DNA from: an uncultured Burkholderiales bacterium
GTDB taxonomy: Bacteria; Pseudomonadota; Gammaproteobacteria; Burkholderiales; Burkholderiaceae_C
Direction: 5' to 3'
Assembly: GCA_903871865.1 (NCBI GenBank)
Contig: CAIQIL010000100.1
Coordinates: forward strand, 1 to 6,317
Length of the DNA: 6,317 nucleotides
The notes beneath the pieces were generated by a model. That model did no database searches, was not told where the DNA came from, and saw only the letters and a program-made list of their open reading frames with translations. Both the position numbers and the translations under genes were made by a program. Below are positions 1 through 6,291 of the stretch, one piece after another; positions within the stretch are counted from its first letter, which is position 1, and each line of letters opens with the position of its first letter.

Positions 1-18
1 CAGGCTCGAGTTCCTCAT

Positions 19-40
19 GGCTTGCTCGCAAGCCTTTGTT
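19..40 (+). terminator. Probable intrinsic terminator of an upstream gene
   Basis: A perfect inverted repeat GGCTTGC-TC-GCAAGCC spans 19-34 and is followed directly by TTTGTTT. The realistic fold is a 6-bp stem with a CTCG loop. A hairpin followed by a U-rich run fits a Rho-independent terminator on the + strand, closing a gene whose body lies left of the window. The stem is short and the tail is broken by one G, so strength is uncertain. It lies about 60 bases before infA, which suggests infA is transcribed separately or by read-through. Confidence 0.5.
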
Positions 41-87
41 TCCACCCCCGTGCGCTCCAAAGCCAGGTGTGGTCTGTTGACACAAGC

Positions 88-101
88 TTTAGGAGGCCCA
101 A
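88..101 (+). promoter_or_regulatory. Strong ribosome binding site of infA
   Basis: The sequence AGGAGG at 91-96 matches the anti-Shine-Dalgarno core fully and stands 5 bases before the ATG at 102. It fixes the start of infA and predicts efficient initiation. Confidence 0.85.
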
Positions 102-362
102 ATGGCCAAAGAAGACCTGATTGAAATGCAAGGCAAGGTGGACGAAGTCTTGCCCGATTCCCGCTTTCGCGTGACCCTGGACAACGGCCACACCCTGATC
201 GCCTACTCGGGCGGCAAGATGCGCAAGAACCACATCCGCATCCTGGCCGGCGACAAGGTGTCGCTGGAGCTGTCGCCCTACGATCTGAGCAAGGGCCGGA
301 TCACCTTCCGCCACATCGAAGGTCGCGGACCGGGCATGCCCCCGCCGCCGCGCAAGCGCTGA
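102..362 (+). CDS. infA: Translation initiation factor IF-1
   Basis: IF-1 binds the A site of the 30S subunit during initiation, together with IF-2 and IF-3, in the cytoplasm. The 86-residue product is a single S1-like OB-fold. It opens with [13 protein letters not shown] and carries the family signature [15 protein letters not shown] (39-53) and the segment [13 protein letters not shown] (58-70), so identification is firm. Ordinary IF-1 ends at about residue 72. Here about 14 further residues form a Gly/Pro-rich, basic tail ending PPPPRKR. Such tails are known from second infA copies in betaproteobacteria, usually found outside the ribosomal protein operon, and no ribosomal protein gene is visible here. 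The start is set by the AGGAGG at 91-96. No clear sigma-70 promoter is visible in the 60 bases upstream. The gene converges on the AraC regulator, with 12 bp between stop codons. Confidence 0.97.
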   Translation: MAKEDLIEMQGKVDEVLPDSRFRVTLDNGHTLIAYSGGKMRKNHIRILAGDKVSLELSPYDLSKGRITFRHIEGRGPGMPPPPRKR

Positions 363-374
363 CCCCTGCGAGCC

Positions 375-1301
375 TCAGGCCTGCACCACCGGCTGGCTGC
401 GCGCCGCCGAGGGCGGCAGCCCGAACAGGCGCTTGAACTCGCGGCTGAACTGCGAGGCGCTGCCATAGCCCACCCGGTAGGCCGCTTCGGCCGCCCCCAG
501 GTCGTGGTCCAGCATCCAGCTGCGCGCCAGGTGCAGCCGGGTGAGCTTGATGTACTGCAAAGGCGCGTGCCCCGTCACCCGCTTGAAGGCCTCGTGGAAG
601 GCCGACACGCTCATGCCCGCATCCCGCGCCAGGGCCGCGACGCTGAGTTCGCGCGCCGGGTCGGCCCGCATCTGCTCGATGCTGCGGAACACCCGGCCCA
701 GCCGCCCTTGTGAGGCCGCCAGAGCGCGCAAGCCCGTGCCGGCCGGCCCCTGCAGCACGCGGTAGTGCAGCTCGCGCAGCAACTGCGGTCCCAGCACGCG
801 ACTGGCTTCGGCATCGCCCAGCACCTCCAGCAAGCGCGTGAGCGCATCGGCCAGGGCCGCGTCCATGGGCGCCACGCTCAGGCCCCGAGCATGTGTACCG
901 GGTGCGCCCGGCGGCAAGGGGGGCAGCGGGTCCATCTGACAGGCCAGCTCGGCCACCACCGCCATGTCGATGCGCACCGACAACGCCAGCATGGGCTGGC
1001 CGGGCTGCACCACCGTGTCGCAATCGAACTGCATGGGCAAGGCCACCACCAGGATCTCGCCCGGCGCGTAGGCCAGCACCTCGCCACCGAGGTAGCTGCG
1101 CTTGAGGCCCTGCCCCAACAGCACGATGGAGGGCTCCTGCAGCACCGGCGCCGGCGTGGTGTTGGCGTCCGCCCGCATGAAGGTGACACCGTCCAGCGGT
1201 GCGGCATGGAAGCCAGCCTCGGGGATGAGGCCCGCCATCAGGCGCCGGTGGGCGTCCAGGGTGGGTTGCAGAGAAGCGCTCAGGGCAGGTTGGCGTGCCA
1301 T
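375..1301 (-). CDS. AraC-family transcriptional regulator (AraC_N + HTH_18)
   Basis: A 308-residue DNA-binding regulator. The N-terminal half (about 20-180) resembles the AraC_N-type cupin-like sensor domain, with PSIVLLGQGLKRSYLGGE near 57-74 and the strand-rich block YAPGEILVVALPM at 78-90. The C-terminal part (about 205-295) is the double helix-turn-helix of the AraC/XylS family. The first recognition unit is LSVAALARDAGMSVSAFHEAF (219-239). The second is AEAAYRVGYGSASQFSREFK (271-290), with the conserved GY...S.FSR.FK pattern. I chose the ATG at 1301 because AGGA lies 6 bases upstream. A GTG at 1316 would add five residues and has no visible ribosome binding site. The gene is divergent from the DJ-1/PfpI gene across 133 bp, the usual arrangement for a regulator and its target, so control of that neighbour and of itself is the natural inference. 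The inducer is unknown. Confidence 0.93.
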   Translation of the reverse strand: MARQPALSASLQPTLDAHRRLMAGLIPEAGFHAAPLDGVTFMRADANTTPAPVLQEPSIVLLGQGLKRSYLGGEVLAYAPGEILVVALPMQFDCDTVVQPGQPMLALSVRIDMAVVAELACQMDPLPPLPPGAPGTHARGLSVAPMDAALADALTRLLEVLGDAEASRVLGPQLLRELHYRVLQGPAGTGLRALAASQGRLGRVFRSIEQMRADPARELSVAALARDAGMSVSAFHEAFKRVTGHAPLQYIKLTRLHLARSWMLDHDLGAAEAAYRVGYGSASQFSREFKRLFGLPPSAARSQPVVQA

Positions 1302-1316
1302 GCCGCATCCTAGCAC

Positions 1317-1380
1317 TCTGGAGAATCAGGCAAGCAAGAAGGAAAATTCGACATTCACACGGATGGCTTCTGGAGTTTCA
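1317..1380. repeat. Spaced direct repeat, candidate operator of the AraC-type regulator
   Basis: TCTGGAG-NN-TCA occurs at 1317-1328 and again at 1369-1380, in the same orientation and 52 bp apart, close to five helical turns. AraC-family proteins typically bind direct repeats and often contact two sites on one face of the helix. Both copies lie in the short intergenic region between the regulator and the DJ-1 gene. Ten of twelve positions match. That is suggestive, but chance is not excluded. Confidence 0.35.
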
Positions 1381-1381
1381 A
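1353..1381 (-). promoter_or_regulatory. Candidate promoter of the AraC-family regulator, overlapping the divergent one
   Basis: On the - strand TTGAAA (1381-1376, five of six to the -35 consensus) and GTGAAT (1358-1353, three of six to the -10) are 17 bases apart. A transcript would start near 1346, about 45 bases before the ATG at 1301. The hexamers coincide with those of the divergent candidate promoter, so RNA polymerase could occupy only one at a time. The -10 is poor. Confidence 0.25.
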
Positions 1382-1382
1382 T
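1354..1382 (+). promoter_or_regulatory. Candidate sigma-70 promoter of the DJ-1/PfpI gene
   Basis: TTCACA (1354-1359, five of six to TTGACA) and TTCAAT (1377-1382, four of six to TATAAT) are separated by exactly 17 bases. They would start transcription near 1389, leaving a leader of about 45 bases before the ATG at 1435. The second copy of the TCTGGAG-NN-TCA repeat overlaps the spacer and -10 element. Prediction by eye only. Confidence 0.4.
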
Positions 1383-1434
1383 TCAGTCACGCCCTCAACA
1401 CCCCTTGAGCACATCTTCAGCAAAGGAGCCCCTC

Positions 1435-2118
1435 ATGTCGAAAAAGATCCTTGTGGCCGTGTCCAGTTTCGAGAAGTACCCCAACCTGCCCCGCGCCACT
1501 GGCCTGTGGCTGGGCGAGGCCGTGCACTTCGTCCAGAAGGTCGAGGCCGCGGGCTACAGCGTGGACTTCGTCAGCCCGCGCGGCGGCTACACCCCGATCG
1601 ACCCGCACAGCCTGGCCATGGCCGAGCCGGTGGACTGGGAGTGGTACCTGGACAAGGCCTTCATGAACCGCCTGGGCACCACCCTGCGCCCCGACCAGGT
1701 CCGGGCCGAAGACTACGTCGCCATCTATTTCGCCGGCGGCCACGGCGTGGTCTGGGACTTCCCCGATGACGCCGGTCTGCAAGCCCTCAGCCGTGACATC
1801 TACGAAGCGGGCGGCTATGTCAGCTCGGTCTGCCACGGTGCGGTGGCCCTGCTCAACATCCGCCTGTCCAACGGCGAGCTGCTGATCCAGGGCAAGGCGG
1901 TGACGGGCTTCACCAACGAAGAAGAGAAGCTCGCCGGCCTGGACGCCCACGTGCCTTACCTGACCGAAACCGAGCTGGTCCAACGCGGCGTGCACTTCCG
2001 CCAGGCCGAAGCCCCGTGGCTGCCCTTCGCCGTGGCCGACCAGCGCGTCATCACGGGCCAGAACCCCGCGTCGGGCGGGCCCGTGGCCGACTTGCTGCTG
2101 CAGGCGCTGGCCAGCTGA
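1435..2118 (+). CDS. DJ-1/PfpI family protein (type 1 glutamine amidotransferase-like domain)
   Basis: A 227-residue cytoplasmic protein forming one DJ-1/PfpI (ThiJ) domain. The nucleophile elbow is VSSVCHGA (129-136), with Cys133 followed by His134. The conserved acid is Glu28 in TGLWLGEAVHF (22-32). AIYFAGGHGVVWDFP (96-110) is the glycine-rich segment typical of the Hsp31-like branch. This Glu-Cys-His arrangement is that of Hsp31-like glyoxalase III/chaperone proteins, which convert methylglyoxal to lactate without glutathione or protect proteins from carbonyl damage. I cannot tell which activity applies, and true amidotransferase activity is not implied by the family name. The ATG at 1435 is preceded by AAGGAG (1423-1428) at 6 bases. 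The open frame runs further upstream, but that part overlaps the divergent regulator and is not coding. The divergent AraC-type regulator probably controls it. Confidence 0.93.
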   Translation: MSKKILVAVSSFEKYPNLPRATGLWLGEAVHFVQKVEAAGYSVDFVSPRGGYTPIDPHSLAMAEPVDWEWYLDKAFMNRLGTTLRPDQVRAEDYVAIYFAGGHGVVWDFPDDAGLQALSRDIYEAGGYVSSVCHGAVALLNIRLSNGELLIQGKAVTGFTNEEEKLAGLDAHVPYLTETELVQRGVHFRQAEAPWLPFAVADQRVITGQNPASGGPVADLLLQALAS

Positions 2119-2190
2119 TGGGCCAAGGAGGCTGCGGACAGGTGCCGCCCATGCCGCAAACTGCCCCCGCCCCACCCCGCTCATCGGCGT

Positions 2191-2244
2191 TTGGCCGGAC
2201 GGGGCGCGCACCTAGAGTCGAGGCTCCACCGTCCTGATCCGGAG
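2191..2244 (+). promoter_or_regulatory. Possible promoter and ribosome binding site of the outer-membrane protein gene
   Basis: The 133-bp gap between the DJ-1 gene and the next gene holds TTGGCC (2191-2196) and TAGAGT (2213-2218), 16 bases apart, then GGAG (2241-2244) 7 bases before the ATG at 2252. The ribosome binding site is convincing and the promoter hexamers are weak. No terminator hairpin with a T run is visible after the DJ-1 stop codon, so read-through from that gene is possible. Confidence 0.25.
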
Positions 2245-2251
2245 CCTTGCC

Positions 2252-2935
2252 ATGGCACGTCGTGCGCCCACCCCTTCGTCCCTGCTGACACTGAGCGGCT
2301 TCGGCCTGGCTTGCTTGGCCTTCGCTTCCGCCAGCCACGCCGGCGAGGTCTACAGCAGCGTGGGCCTGCCAGGCGTCGTCGTGGGCTACGCCCAAACGGT
2401 GAACCAGCACCTGGGCCTGCGCGTGGACGCGGGCACCACCGGCTCGTTCACGCGCAGCCGCACGGAGTCGGGCATCCCGTACAGCGTCAAGTTCAAGTAC
2501 AACCGCATCGGCCTGTTCGGTGACTATTTCCCCTTCGGTGGGCGCTTCCGCTTCACCACGGGCCTGACGGTCAACGACACGGCCTTGACGCTGAAGACGC
2601 GCTTCGACGGCAACACCTCGGTCACGTTCAACCAGACCACCATCACGCCCACCGCCAACGACCGCTTCGATGCGACGGTGAAGATCCCGCGCATCACACC
2701 CTACTTCGGTCTGGGCTGGGGCCACCAGGCGAGCGAGCCCGGCCTGGGCTTCGTCGCCGATGTGGGCGCGTCCATCGGGCGCGCCAAGCTCAGCGTGCAC
2801 CAGAACCTGCTGGAGAACTACCCCGGCATCCTCACGCAGAACGACATCGACGTGAAAACCGGCGAGCTGCGCGACAACGTCGCCAAGGTCCGCGTGCTGC
2901 CACAGGCCAGCGTCGGCCTGAGCTACCGCTACTGA
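2252..2935 (+). CDS. Putative secreted outer-membrane beta-barrel protein of unknown function
   Basis: A 227-residue protein I do not recognise by name. Residues 1-30 form a classical Sec signal peptide: Arg3-Arg4, a hydrophobic core (about 11-25), and a cleavage site ASASHA before GEVYSS, giving a mature chain of about 197 residues. The mature part is rich in short alternating hydrophobic/polar stretches and Gly/Thr/aromatic residues, for example VGLPGVVVGYAQTV (37-50), RIGLFGDYFPFGGRFRFTTG (85-104) and TPYFGLGWGHQA (149-160). It ends in LSYRY (223-227). A C-terminal aromatic residue after an alternating strand is the usual recognition signal of the BAM insertion machinery. An 8-stranded barrel would suit the length. 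There is no Cys in the mature chain and no lipobox. GGAG 7 bases upstream supports the start. It stands alone between the DJ-1 gene and a convergent ATPase, and the context gives no function. Confidence 0.75.
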   Translation: MARRAPTPSSLLTLSGFGLACLAFASASHAGEVYSSVGLPGVVVGYAQTVNQHLGLRVDAGTTGSFTRSRTESGIPYSVKFKYNRIGLFGDYFPFGGRFRFTTGLTVNDTALTLKTRFDGNTSVTFNQTTITPTANDRFDATVKIPRITPYFGLGWGHQASEPGLGFVADVGASIGRAKLSVHQNLLENYPGILTQNDIDVKTGELRDNVAKVRVLPQASVGLSYRY

Positions 2936-2954
2936 GGCTGCGTCCGAAGCCCCA

Positions 2955-5567
2955 TCACACCGTACGTGCCGACCCAGCGGCGCGTGCAGCCTTGAGCAGC
3001 TCCAGCAGCAGCAGGCAAGCCACCCCCACCGCCACCGCGCCGCCCAGCACCGGGGCCGACAGCGGCCCGAAGTGGAACAGCCCGCGCAGCGGTGCCCACA
3101 GCAGGATGCCGCCCAGCACCAGGCCGGTGGCCAGCAGCATGCGCCACAGCGCGCCATTGGCCCGCCCCAGCGCCTCCCACACCGGCTGGGTGAGCGTGCG
3201 GTTGCTCAGGATGAGCGCCACATCGGCCACCACCAGCGCCACGAAGCCCGCCGTGCGCGCCTGGGCCTCGTCCAGCGCACCCAGCCACGCCTGAGCGCCC
3301 GCATCCGGCGACAGCAGCCAGGCGTACCAGCCGCCCACACACGCCATCACCACCGCGCCCTGCAACAGGCTCCACAGCACCTGGGCGCGGTCGATCAGCG
3401 CCGCACCAGGCCGCCGCGGAGGCCGCCGCATCGCATCGGGCTCGGCCGCTTCGGCCTCGAACACCACCGAGCACACCGGGTCGATGATGAGCTCCAGGAA
3501 GGCGATGTGCACCGGCATGAACAGCAGCGGCCAGCCCGCCAGCAAGGGCCACAGCGTCAGCCCGGCAATCGGCACGTGCACGGCCAGCACGAAGGCCATG
3601 GCCTTGCGCAGGTTGTCGTTGATGCGCCGGCCCAGGTGCACGGCCTGGGCGATGGCCTGGAAATCGTCGTCGAGCAGCACCAGGGACGCCGCCTCGCGGG
3701 CCACGTCGGTGCCCCGCGCGCCCATGGCGACACCGATGTCGGCGGCTTTCAGCGAAGGGGCGTCGTTGACGCCATCGCCCGTCATGGCGACGATTTCGCC
3801 GCTGGCCTGCAAGGCCCGCACGATGCGCAGCTTCTGCTCGGGCATGACGCGCGCGAAGACGTGGGTGTCGCGCACGCGCAGGGCCAGCTCGGCATCCGAG
3901 AGGCCTTGCAGCGCCTCGCCCCGCAAAGCCCCGCCACGCACGTCGATGCCCGCCTGCTCGGCGATGGCCAAGGCGGTGGCCGGGTGGTCGCCCGTGACCA
4001 TGGCCACGCGGATGCCCGCCTCGCGGCAGCGCGCCACCGCCGCTGGCACGCCCGGGCGCAGCGGGTCGAGCCAACCGATCAGGCCCAGGAACTCGAAATC
4101 GTAGTCGTGCTGGATGGCGGGCCAGGGCTCGCCGGGCGCGGGGCCCTCGTGGCGGGCCTGCGCCACGCCGAGCACCCGCAGGCCGCGCGCGGCCATGGCT
4201 TCGGCCTGCAGCCGCCATTCGGCGCGCAAGGCTTCGGGCAAGTGGCAGAGGTCGGCGACGGCCTCGGGGGCGCCCTTGGCCGCGATCAGGTGCTGGCTGT
4301 GCCCGGGCTGCTCCCACACGTGCGACATCGCCAGCAGCTCTGGGCTCAAGGCGTACTCGCGCGCCAGGCGCCAGTCGGGGTGCAGGTGGACCTGCATGTG
4401 AATGCGGTCGGGCTCGGGCAGCTGCTCGCGGGCCAGGCGCCACAGGGCCTGCTCCATCGGGTCCAGCGGCTCGGTCTGGCTGGCCAGCACGCCGTACTCC
4501 AGCAGCGGGTGGAAAGCCTCGGGCAGGCTGTCCGTCACGCGCCAGGTCTGCCCGGCCACGCACAGCTCGGCCACGGCCATGCGGTTGAGCGTGAGCGTGC
4601 CCGTCTTGTCGGTGCACAGCACGGTGGCCGCGCCCAGCGTTTCGATGGCGCTGGCGCGGCGCACCAGCACGCGCGCGGCCGACAAGCGCCACGCCCCCAT
4701 CGCCATGAACACGGTGAGGATGAGCGGGAACTCCTGCGGCAACATCGACATCGCCAGCGTGATGCCGTTGAGCACCGCTGCCAGCCAGTCGCCGCGCAAG
4801 CACCCGTGCAGGGCGATGACCAGCGCGCTCAGGCCCAGGCCCAGCACGGCGAACAGGCGCACCATCTGCCGCGTCTGGCGCTGCAGGGCCGAGGGCATGG
4901 CCTCCATGGCCTGCAAAGCCTGGCCGATGGCGCCCATCTGGCTGCGCGCGCCGGTGGCCACCACCTCGGCCAGGCCATGCCCCCCCACCACCAGCGAACC
5001 GGCGAACACCATGGCCAGGTCGTCGCCACCGGGGCGCACCGCGGCCCAGGCTGGCGATGACACCGCTTCGCCGCTCGCGGCCTTGCGCACCGGCACCGAC
5101 TCGCCCGTCAACAGCGACTCATCGGCCTGCAGCGCCTGCGCCTCGCGCACCACCGCATCGGCCGGGACGCGGTCGCCTTCGGCCAGCACCAGCCAGTCAC
5201 CGGGCACCACGTCGCGCCCGGCGATGCGGCAGCGCTGGCCATCGCGCAGCACCAGCGCACGCGGGCTGCTGAGGTCGCGCAGGGCTTCGAGCACGCGCTC
5301 GGTGCGGCGCTCCTGGTGCAGCGAAATGCCAATGGTGAGCGCCACGAAGGTCATCAGCATGAGCGCTTCACCGCGGTCGCCCAGCAACAGGTAGATGCCA
5401 CCCGCGGCCAGCAGCAGCTGCAACATCGGCTCGCGCAGCACCTCGGCGGCCATGCGCCAGACACTGCGCTGGCGGGTCTGCGGCAGCTCGTTGAAGCCGT
5501 GCGCTTGCAGCCGCGCGCGGGCCTCGGCCTGGCTCAGGCCCTGCGGCGATGGCGTGTCCACGGGCAC
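2955..5567 (-). CDS. P-type cation-transporting ATPase (P2-like, substrate unassigned)
   Basis: An 870-residue inner-membrane pump coupling ATP hydrolysis to cation transport. Landmarks in order: N-terminal cytoplasmic segment GLSQAEARARLQAHGFNELP (10-29), M1-M2 (about 45-84), actuator domain with VPGDW (121-125), GDRVPAD (131-137) and TGES (154-157), M3-M4 (about 236-292) with PQEFP (277-281), phosphorylation motif DKTGTLT with Asp320, nucleotide-binding KGAP (431-434), hinge TGDH (525-528) and TGDGVNDAP (596-604), then M5-M10 (about 655-860) with ELIIDP (692-697) in M6 and RRPPRRP (714-720) after it. There is no N-terminal heavy-metal domain and no CPC motif, so it is not a P1B Cu/Zn/Cd pump. 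Overall it resembles the Ca2+-type P2 branch, but the ion ligands differ. The stop of the upstream DUF1345 gene is one base before the GTG at 5567. Another GTG at 5561 has GAGG 5 bases upstream and is probably the better start (868 residues). Confidence 0.95.
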   Translation of the reverse strand: MPVDTPSPQGLSQAEARARLQAHGFNELPQTRQRSVWRMAAEVLREPMLQLLLAAGGIYLLLGDRGEALMLMTFVALTIGISLHQERRTERVLEALRDLSSPRALVLRDGQRCRIAGRDVVPGDWLVLAEGDRVPADAVVREAQALQADESLLTGESVPVRKAASGEAVSSPAWAAVRPGGDDLAMVFAGSLVVGGHGLAEVVATGARSQMGAIGQALQAMEAMPSALQRQTRQMVRLFAVLGLGLSALVIALHGCLRGDWLAAVLNGITLAMSMLPQEFPLILTVFMAMGAWRLSAARVLVRRASAIETLGAATVLCTDKTGTLTLNRMAVAELCVAGQTWRVTDSLPEAFHPLLEYGVLASQTEPLDPMEQALWRLAREQLPEPDRIHMQVHLHPDWRLAREYALSPELLAMSHVWEQPGHSQHLIAAKGAPEAVADLCHLPEALRAEWRLQAEAMAARGLRVLGVAQARHEGPAPGEPWPAIQHDYDFEFLGLIGWLDPLRPGVPAAVARCREAGIRVAMVTGDHPATALAIAEQAGIDVRGGALRGEALQGLSDAELALRVRDTHVFARVMPEQKLRIVRALQASGEIVAMTGDGVNDAPSLKAADIGVAMGARGTDVAREAASLVLLDDDFQAIAQAVHLGRRINDNLRKAMAFVLAVHVPIAGLTLWPLLAGWPLLFMPVHIAFLELIIDPVCSVVFEAEAAEPDAMRRPPRRPGAALIDRAQVLWSLLQGAVVMACVGGWYAWLLSPDAGAQAWLGALDEAQARTAGFVALVVADVALILSNRTLTQPVWEALGRANGALWRMLLATGLVLGGILLWAPLRGLFHFGPLSAPVLGGAVAVGVACLLLLELLKAARAAGSARTV

Positions 5568-5568
5568 C

Positions 5569-6237
5569 TCAGATCAGGTTGGCGCCGACGTTCACCGTGA
5601 GCGCCAGCAAGGTCGTGTTGAAGAGGAAGGCCAGCACCGAGTGCACCAGGCCCACGCGGCGCATGCCCGCGCTGCTGAAGGACACATCGGCGGTTTGGGC
5701 AGAGGTTCCGATGATGGCCGCGGCGTAGACGAAATCGAGGTAACCAGGCTGCGTGGTGTCAGGGAAGGTCAAACCACCGGGCAGGCCGCGCTGCTGTGCG
5801 CGGTAGAACTCGTGCGCGTAATGCAGCGCGAACATCACCTGCGTGAAGGTCCACGACGACAGCACCGTCAACGCCGCCAGACCGATGTGCAGGTGCTTGG
5901 CCAGGCCGTGCTCATCGCGGGCCACACCCAACTCGGCAACAACGGCGCCCAGGCCAGCCAAAGCGGCCATGACGACGAAAGCCAGGATGGCGACGGCCCC
6001 ATCGTCCTGCGTGAGGGCGCGGCGGCGCATGCGCTCACCGCTGGAGCGCGCCATCATCACGCCGACCAGCACGAGGTAGGCCCCGGCGCCCGCGTTCCAG
6101 CCGATCAACCAGCGCGTGACGTCGCGGCAGGGCAGCAGGTGCGGCACCAGGGCCACGACCGACAGGCCCACCACGGCGGAGGCCAGCAAACGCGGGCGGT
6201 GGCGCAAGGCACGGACCCAGGGCGCGAGCATGGACAT
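5569..6237 (-). CDS. DUF1345 family integral membrane protein
   Basis: A 222-residue inner-membrane protein of a family with no established function. The family signature is clear near the C-terminus: GYLDFVYAAAIIGTSAQTAD (165-184), followed by VSFSSAGMRRVGLVHSVLAF and FNTTLLALTVNV. Hydrophobic segments lie at about 17-35, 45-62, 80-102, 117-139, 167-180 and 196-217, so five to six membrane spans. A basic stretch (RHRPR, 12-16) precedes the first, and MRRRA (70-74) lies in a loop. I chose the ATG at 6237 because the family normally begins shortly before a basic stretch and the first span. A GTG at 6279 would add 14 unremarkable residues and falls only 12 bases after a terminator U-run. Neither start has a good Shine-Dalgarno. 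The gene is the first of a two-gene unit, its stop codon being one base from the P-type ATPase, which suggests joint expression and possibly joint function. Confidence 0.9.
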   Translation of the reverse strand: MSMLAPWVRALRHRPRLLASAVVGLSVVALVPHLLPCRDVTRWLIGWNAGAGAYLVLVGVMMARSSGERMRRRALTQDDGAVAILAFVVMAALAGLGAVVAELGVARDEHGLAKHLHIGLAALTVLSSWTFTQVMFALHYAHEFYRAQQRGLPGGLTFPDTTQPGYLDFVYAAAIIGTSAQTADVSFSSAGMRRVGLVHSVLAFLFNTTLLALTVNVGANLI

Positions 6238-6246
6238 GGGGGACAG

Positions 6247-6264
6247 GCCGGCCTGAGCGCCGGC
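6247..6264 (-). promoter_or_regulatory. GC hairpin just before the DUF1345 start codon
   Basis: GCCGGC (6247-6252) and GCCGGC (6259-6264) flank a six-base loop and pair perfectly, forming a 6-bp all-GC stem. If translation starts at the ATG at 6237, the hairpin lies 9 bases upstream, where the ribosome binding site should be, and could restrict initiation. If translation starts at the GTG at 6279, it lies inside the coding sequence. Chance occurrence in GC-rich DNA is possible. Confidence 0.3.
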
Positions 6265-6291
6265 GACAGGTGAACACACCCCATCATGCCC

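Noticed and set aside
77..82. Perfect TTGACA -35 hexamer before infA
   Set aside because: A -10 at the right distance would fall on the infA start codon (about 100-105), and no TATAAT-like sequence is there. Probably chance.
395..421. Large GC hairpin (GCCGCC-GAG-GGCGGC) near the 3' end of the AraC regulator
   Set aside because: It lies inside the coding sequence and has no T run on either side; likely a by-product of Ala/Gly-rich GC codons.
301..1308. Long open frame overlapping the AraC regulator out of frame on the same strand
   Set aside because: Low-complexity Arg/Ala/Gly-rich translation typical of a GC-rich shadow frame; the regulator frame has clear domain motifs.
1417..2211. A 264-codon frame antisense to the DJ-1 gene
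   Set aside because: No recognisable motif; the DJ-1 frame carries the catalytic residues and a proper ribosome binding site.
2936..2951. GGCT...AGCC pair between the convergent OMP and ATPase genes, as a bidirectional terminator
   Set aside because: Only a 4-bp stem with an 8-base loop and no T run in either direction.
2929..4803. A 624-codon open frame overlapping the ATPase on the same strand
   Set aside because: Shadow frame with Ala/Gly/Arg-rich composition; all the P-type motifs are in the other frame.
3072..5060. A 662-codon open frame antisense to the P-type ATPase
   Set aside because: Its His/Gln/Arg/Gly-rich translation shows no domain and mirrors the codon bias of the ATPase on the other strand; no ribosome binding site was noted.
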